A stretch of 64,000 nt of DNA from Frankia sp. AgB32 (GTDB lineage Bacteria > Actinomycetota > Actinomycetes > Frankiales > Frankiaceae), in the NCBI RefSeq assembly GCF_023243045.1, contig NZ_JALKFX010000006.1, positions 1-64,000 of the forward strand, read 5' to 3'. The position numbers and the translations under genes are program-made. Of this stretch, positions 63,004 through 64,000 are shown piece after piece. Each line of letters begins with the position of its first letter. Position 1 is the first letter of the stretch. The notes beneath the pieces were generated by a model. It was not told the origin of the DNA. It saw only the letters and a program-made list of their open reading frames with translations, and searched no databases.

Positions 63004-63948
63004 ATGAGCGTCTCGGACGCGCCCGCCGCGTCCGCCGGAGCCGGGGAGGCCGACCTCCCCGGCTCCGGGCCGCGCGGCGTACCGGGGTGGCTGCGCGGGA
63101 TCGGGCGCAACGGCTTCGCGGTACTCGGGCTGGTGCCCTTCTTCGCCTACACGGTCGTGTTCCTCGGCCTGCCCACCGCCTCGGTGGCGATCAACGCGTT
63201 CCGCACGGCGCACGGCACGTGGACGCTGCACAACATCTCGCTGAGCTTCGAGGGCATCTACCGGGACGCCTTCATCACCAGCCTGAAGGTCGCGCTGACC
63301 ACCTCGGCGATCGGTGTCGTGTTCGGCGGGCTGCTCGCCCAGGCCGTCCTGACCACCCGGCGCAACGCGCTGCTGCGCCGGGTCGTCACCACGGCGTCCG
63401 GGGTGTTCGCGAACTTCGGCGGGGTGCCGCTGGCGTTCGCGTTCATCGCGACGCTGGGCAGCACCGGAATGGTCACCCGGATGCTGCACTCGCTGGGCTT
63501 CGACCTGTCCTCGACCGGGTTCTCGCTGTTCACGTTCAGCGGGATCGTCGTCGTCTACACCTACTTCCAGGTGCCGCTGATGGTGCTGGTCATCACCCCG
63601 GCGCTGGAGGGGCTGCGGCCGCAGTGGCGGGAGGCCGCCGAGGGCCTCGGTGCGACCGGCGCGGCCTACTGGCGCCACATCGGCCTGCCGGTGCTGGCAC
63701 CGGCGCTGCTCGGGTCGTTCCTGCTGCTGTTCGGCAGCGCGTTCGCCGCGTACGCGACGGCCTGGGCGCTGACCAGCGGCACCGTGCCCCTCGTACCGAT
63801 CAAGATCGGGACGCTGCTGTCCGGGAACGTCATCACCGGCGGCGAGAACCTCGGCAAGGCGCTCGGCTTCGAGATGATCGTGGTGATCGCGGTGGCGATG
63901 GTCGGGTACGTCCTGCTCACCAGACGGGTGTCGCGATGGCTACGCTGA
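63004..63948 (+). CDS. ABC transporter permease
   Basis: 314 residues from ATG 63004, one base after the binding-protein stop. Six membrane segments, beginning NGFAVLGLVPFFAYTVVFLG. The cytosolic EAA loop near residue 215-235 reads REAAEGLGATGAAYWRHIGL PV-type, the contact point for the ATPase. A 40-residue disordered start (APAASAGAGEADLPGSG) is unusual but common in this genome style. Second gene of the uptake operon. Confidence 0.92.
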   Translation: MSVSDAPAASAGAGEADLPGSGPRGVPGWLRGIGRNGFAVLGLVPFFAYTVVFLGLPTASVAINAFRTAHGTWTLHNISLSFEGIYRDAFITSLKVALTTSAIGVVFGGLLAQAVLTTRRNALLRRVVTTASGVFANFGGVPLAFAFIATLGSTGMVTRMLHSLGFDLSSTGFSLFTFSGIVVVYTYFQVPLMVLVITPALEGLRPQWREAAEGLGATGAAYWRHIGLPVLAPALLGSFLLLFGSAFAAYATAWALTSGTVPLVPIKIGTLLSGNVITGGENLGKALGFEMIVVIAVAMVGYVLLTRRVSRWLR

Positions 63949-64000
63949 CCGGCCCGCTGCCCGCGCCGAGCCGCCCGGTCGCGAGCGCGGCCCGCGCGGC
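63936..64000 (+). CDS. Second ABC permease or transporter subunit, start only
   Basis: ATG 63936 overlaps the end of the first permease gene by 13 bases, in a different frame, and reads MATLTGPLPAPSRPVASAAR to the window edge. The overlap and the usual order (binding protein, permease, permease, ATPase) make a second permease likely. Only 21 codons are visible, so the identity is inferred from context. Confidence 0.55.
   Translation, partial: MATLTGPLPAPSRPVASAARA

Overview
The window is GC-rich (about 70%) DNA from a filamentous-type actinobacterium. Gene style (GTG starts, ATGA overlaps, F420-linked families, PstS/vWA membrane proteins, many IS remnants) fits a Frankia-like genome. The genus is an inference, since no rRNA or other marker is present.

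The first 25 kb look like an accessory island. Positions 1-3300 are a graveyard of transposase fragments (IS4, IS3, IS110) and an acyl-CoA dehydrogenase tail around an intact ppk2. Next comes a split CHAT-protease locus (3376-8944): a membrane/TPR protein on the plus strand stops exactly where a CHAT domain would start, and that CHAT domain lies 3 kb away on the minus strand in front of two more genes. Short inverted repeats mark both breakpoints, and flipping the segment on paper restores one in-frame protein of about 1,170 residues and a three-gene operon. The island continues with a STAND NTPase-TPR gene overlapping an APH-fold kinase gene, a secreted repeat protein, a glycine-zipper membrane protein overlapping a membrane PD-(D/E)XK-like nuclease, a Ser/Thr kinase, a HicBA pair, a deleted F420 oxidoreductase gene and a 1,503-residue SF1 helicase with a C-terminal Vsr/DUF559-like nuclease.

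Positions 24.9-36.6 kb are mostly metabolic: ROK regulator with xylA-xylB, cobF, an alkyl-DHAP-synthase-like flavoprotein, an F420-type oxidoreductase, def, a Fur/Zur regulator, tsaD and a ureG without other urease genes. Three intergenic regions here hold short tandem repeats, and in two (xylA, fur) the last repeat supplies the ribosome binding site.

Positions 37-40 kb hold a caspase-EAL fusion with a small EACC1-like partner, a likely signal-controlled conflict system. Positions 40-43.8 kb carry a divergent NmrA/MarR pair with a visible operator, and a type B carboxylesterase. Positions 43.7-48.8 kb are the five-gene STM4011-STM4015 cluster (two radical SAM proteins, sulfatase-like hydrolase, ATP-grasp-like protein, leucine-rich protein). 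Positions 49-59.6 kb mix a HAD phosphatase, a 43-residue basic protein, an ECF sigma factor with SnoaL-like tail, a vWA membrane protein and a PstS-like membrane protein, with several genes eroded by internal deletion (VOC, AraC, SDR, WD40). The right end (59.5-64 kb) is a phosphonate-type module: phosphonatase-like HAD hydrolase, FAD oxidoreductase of the phosphonatase-linked family, and an ABC transporter (binding protein, permease, start of a second permease) behind a perfect inverted repeat.
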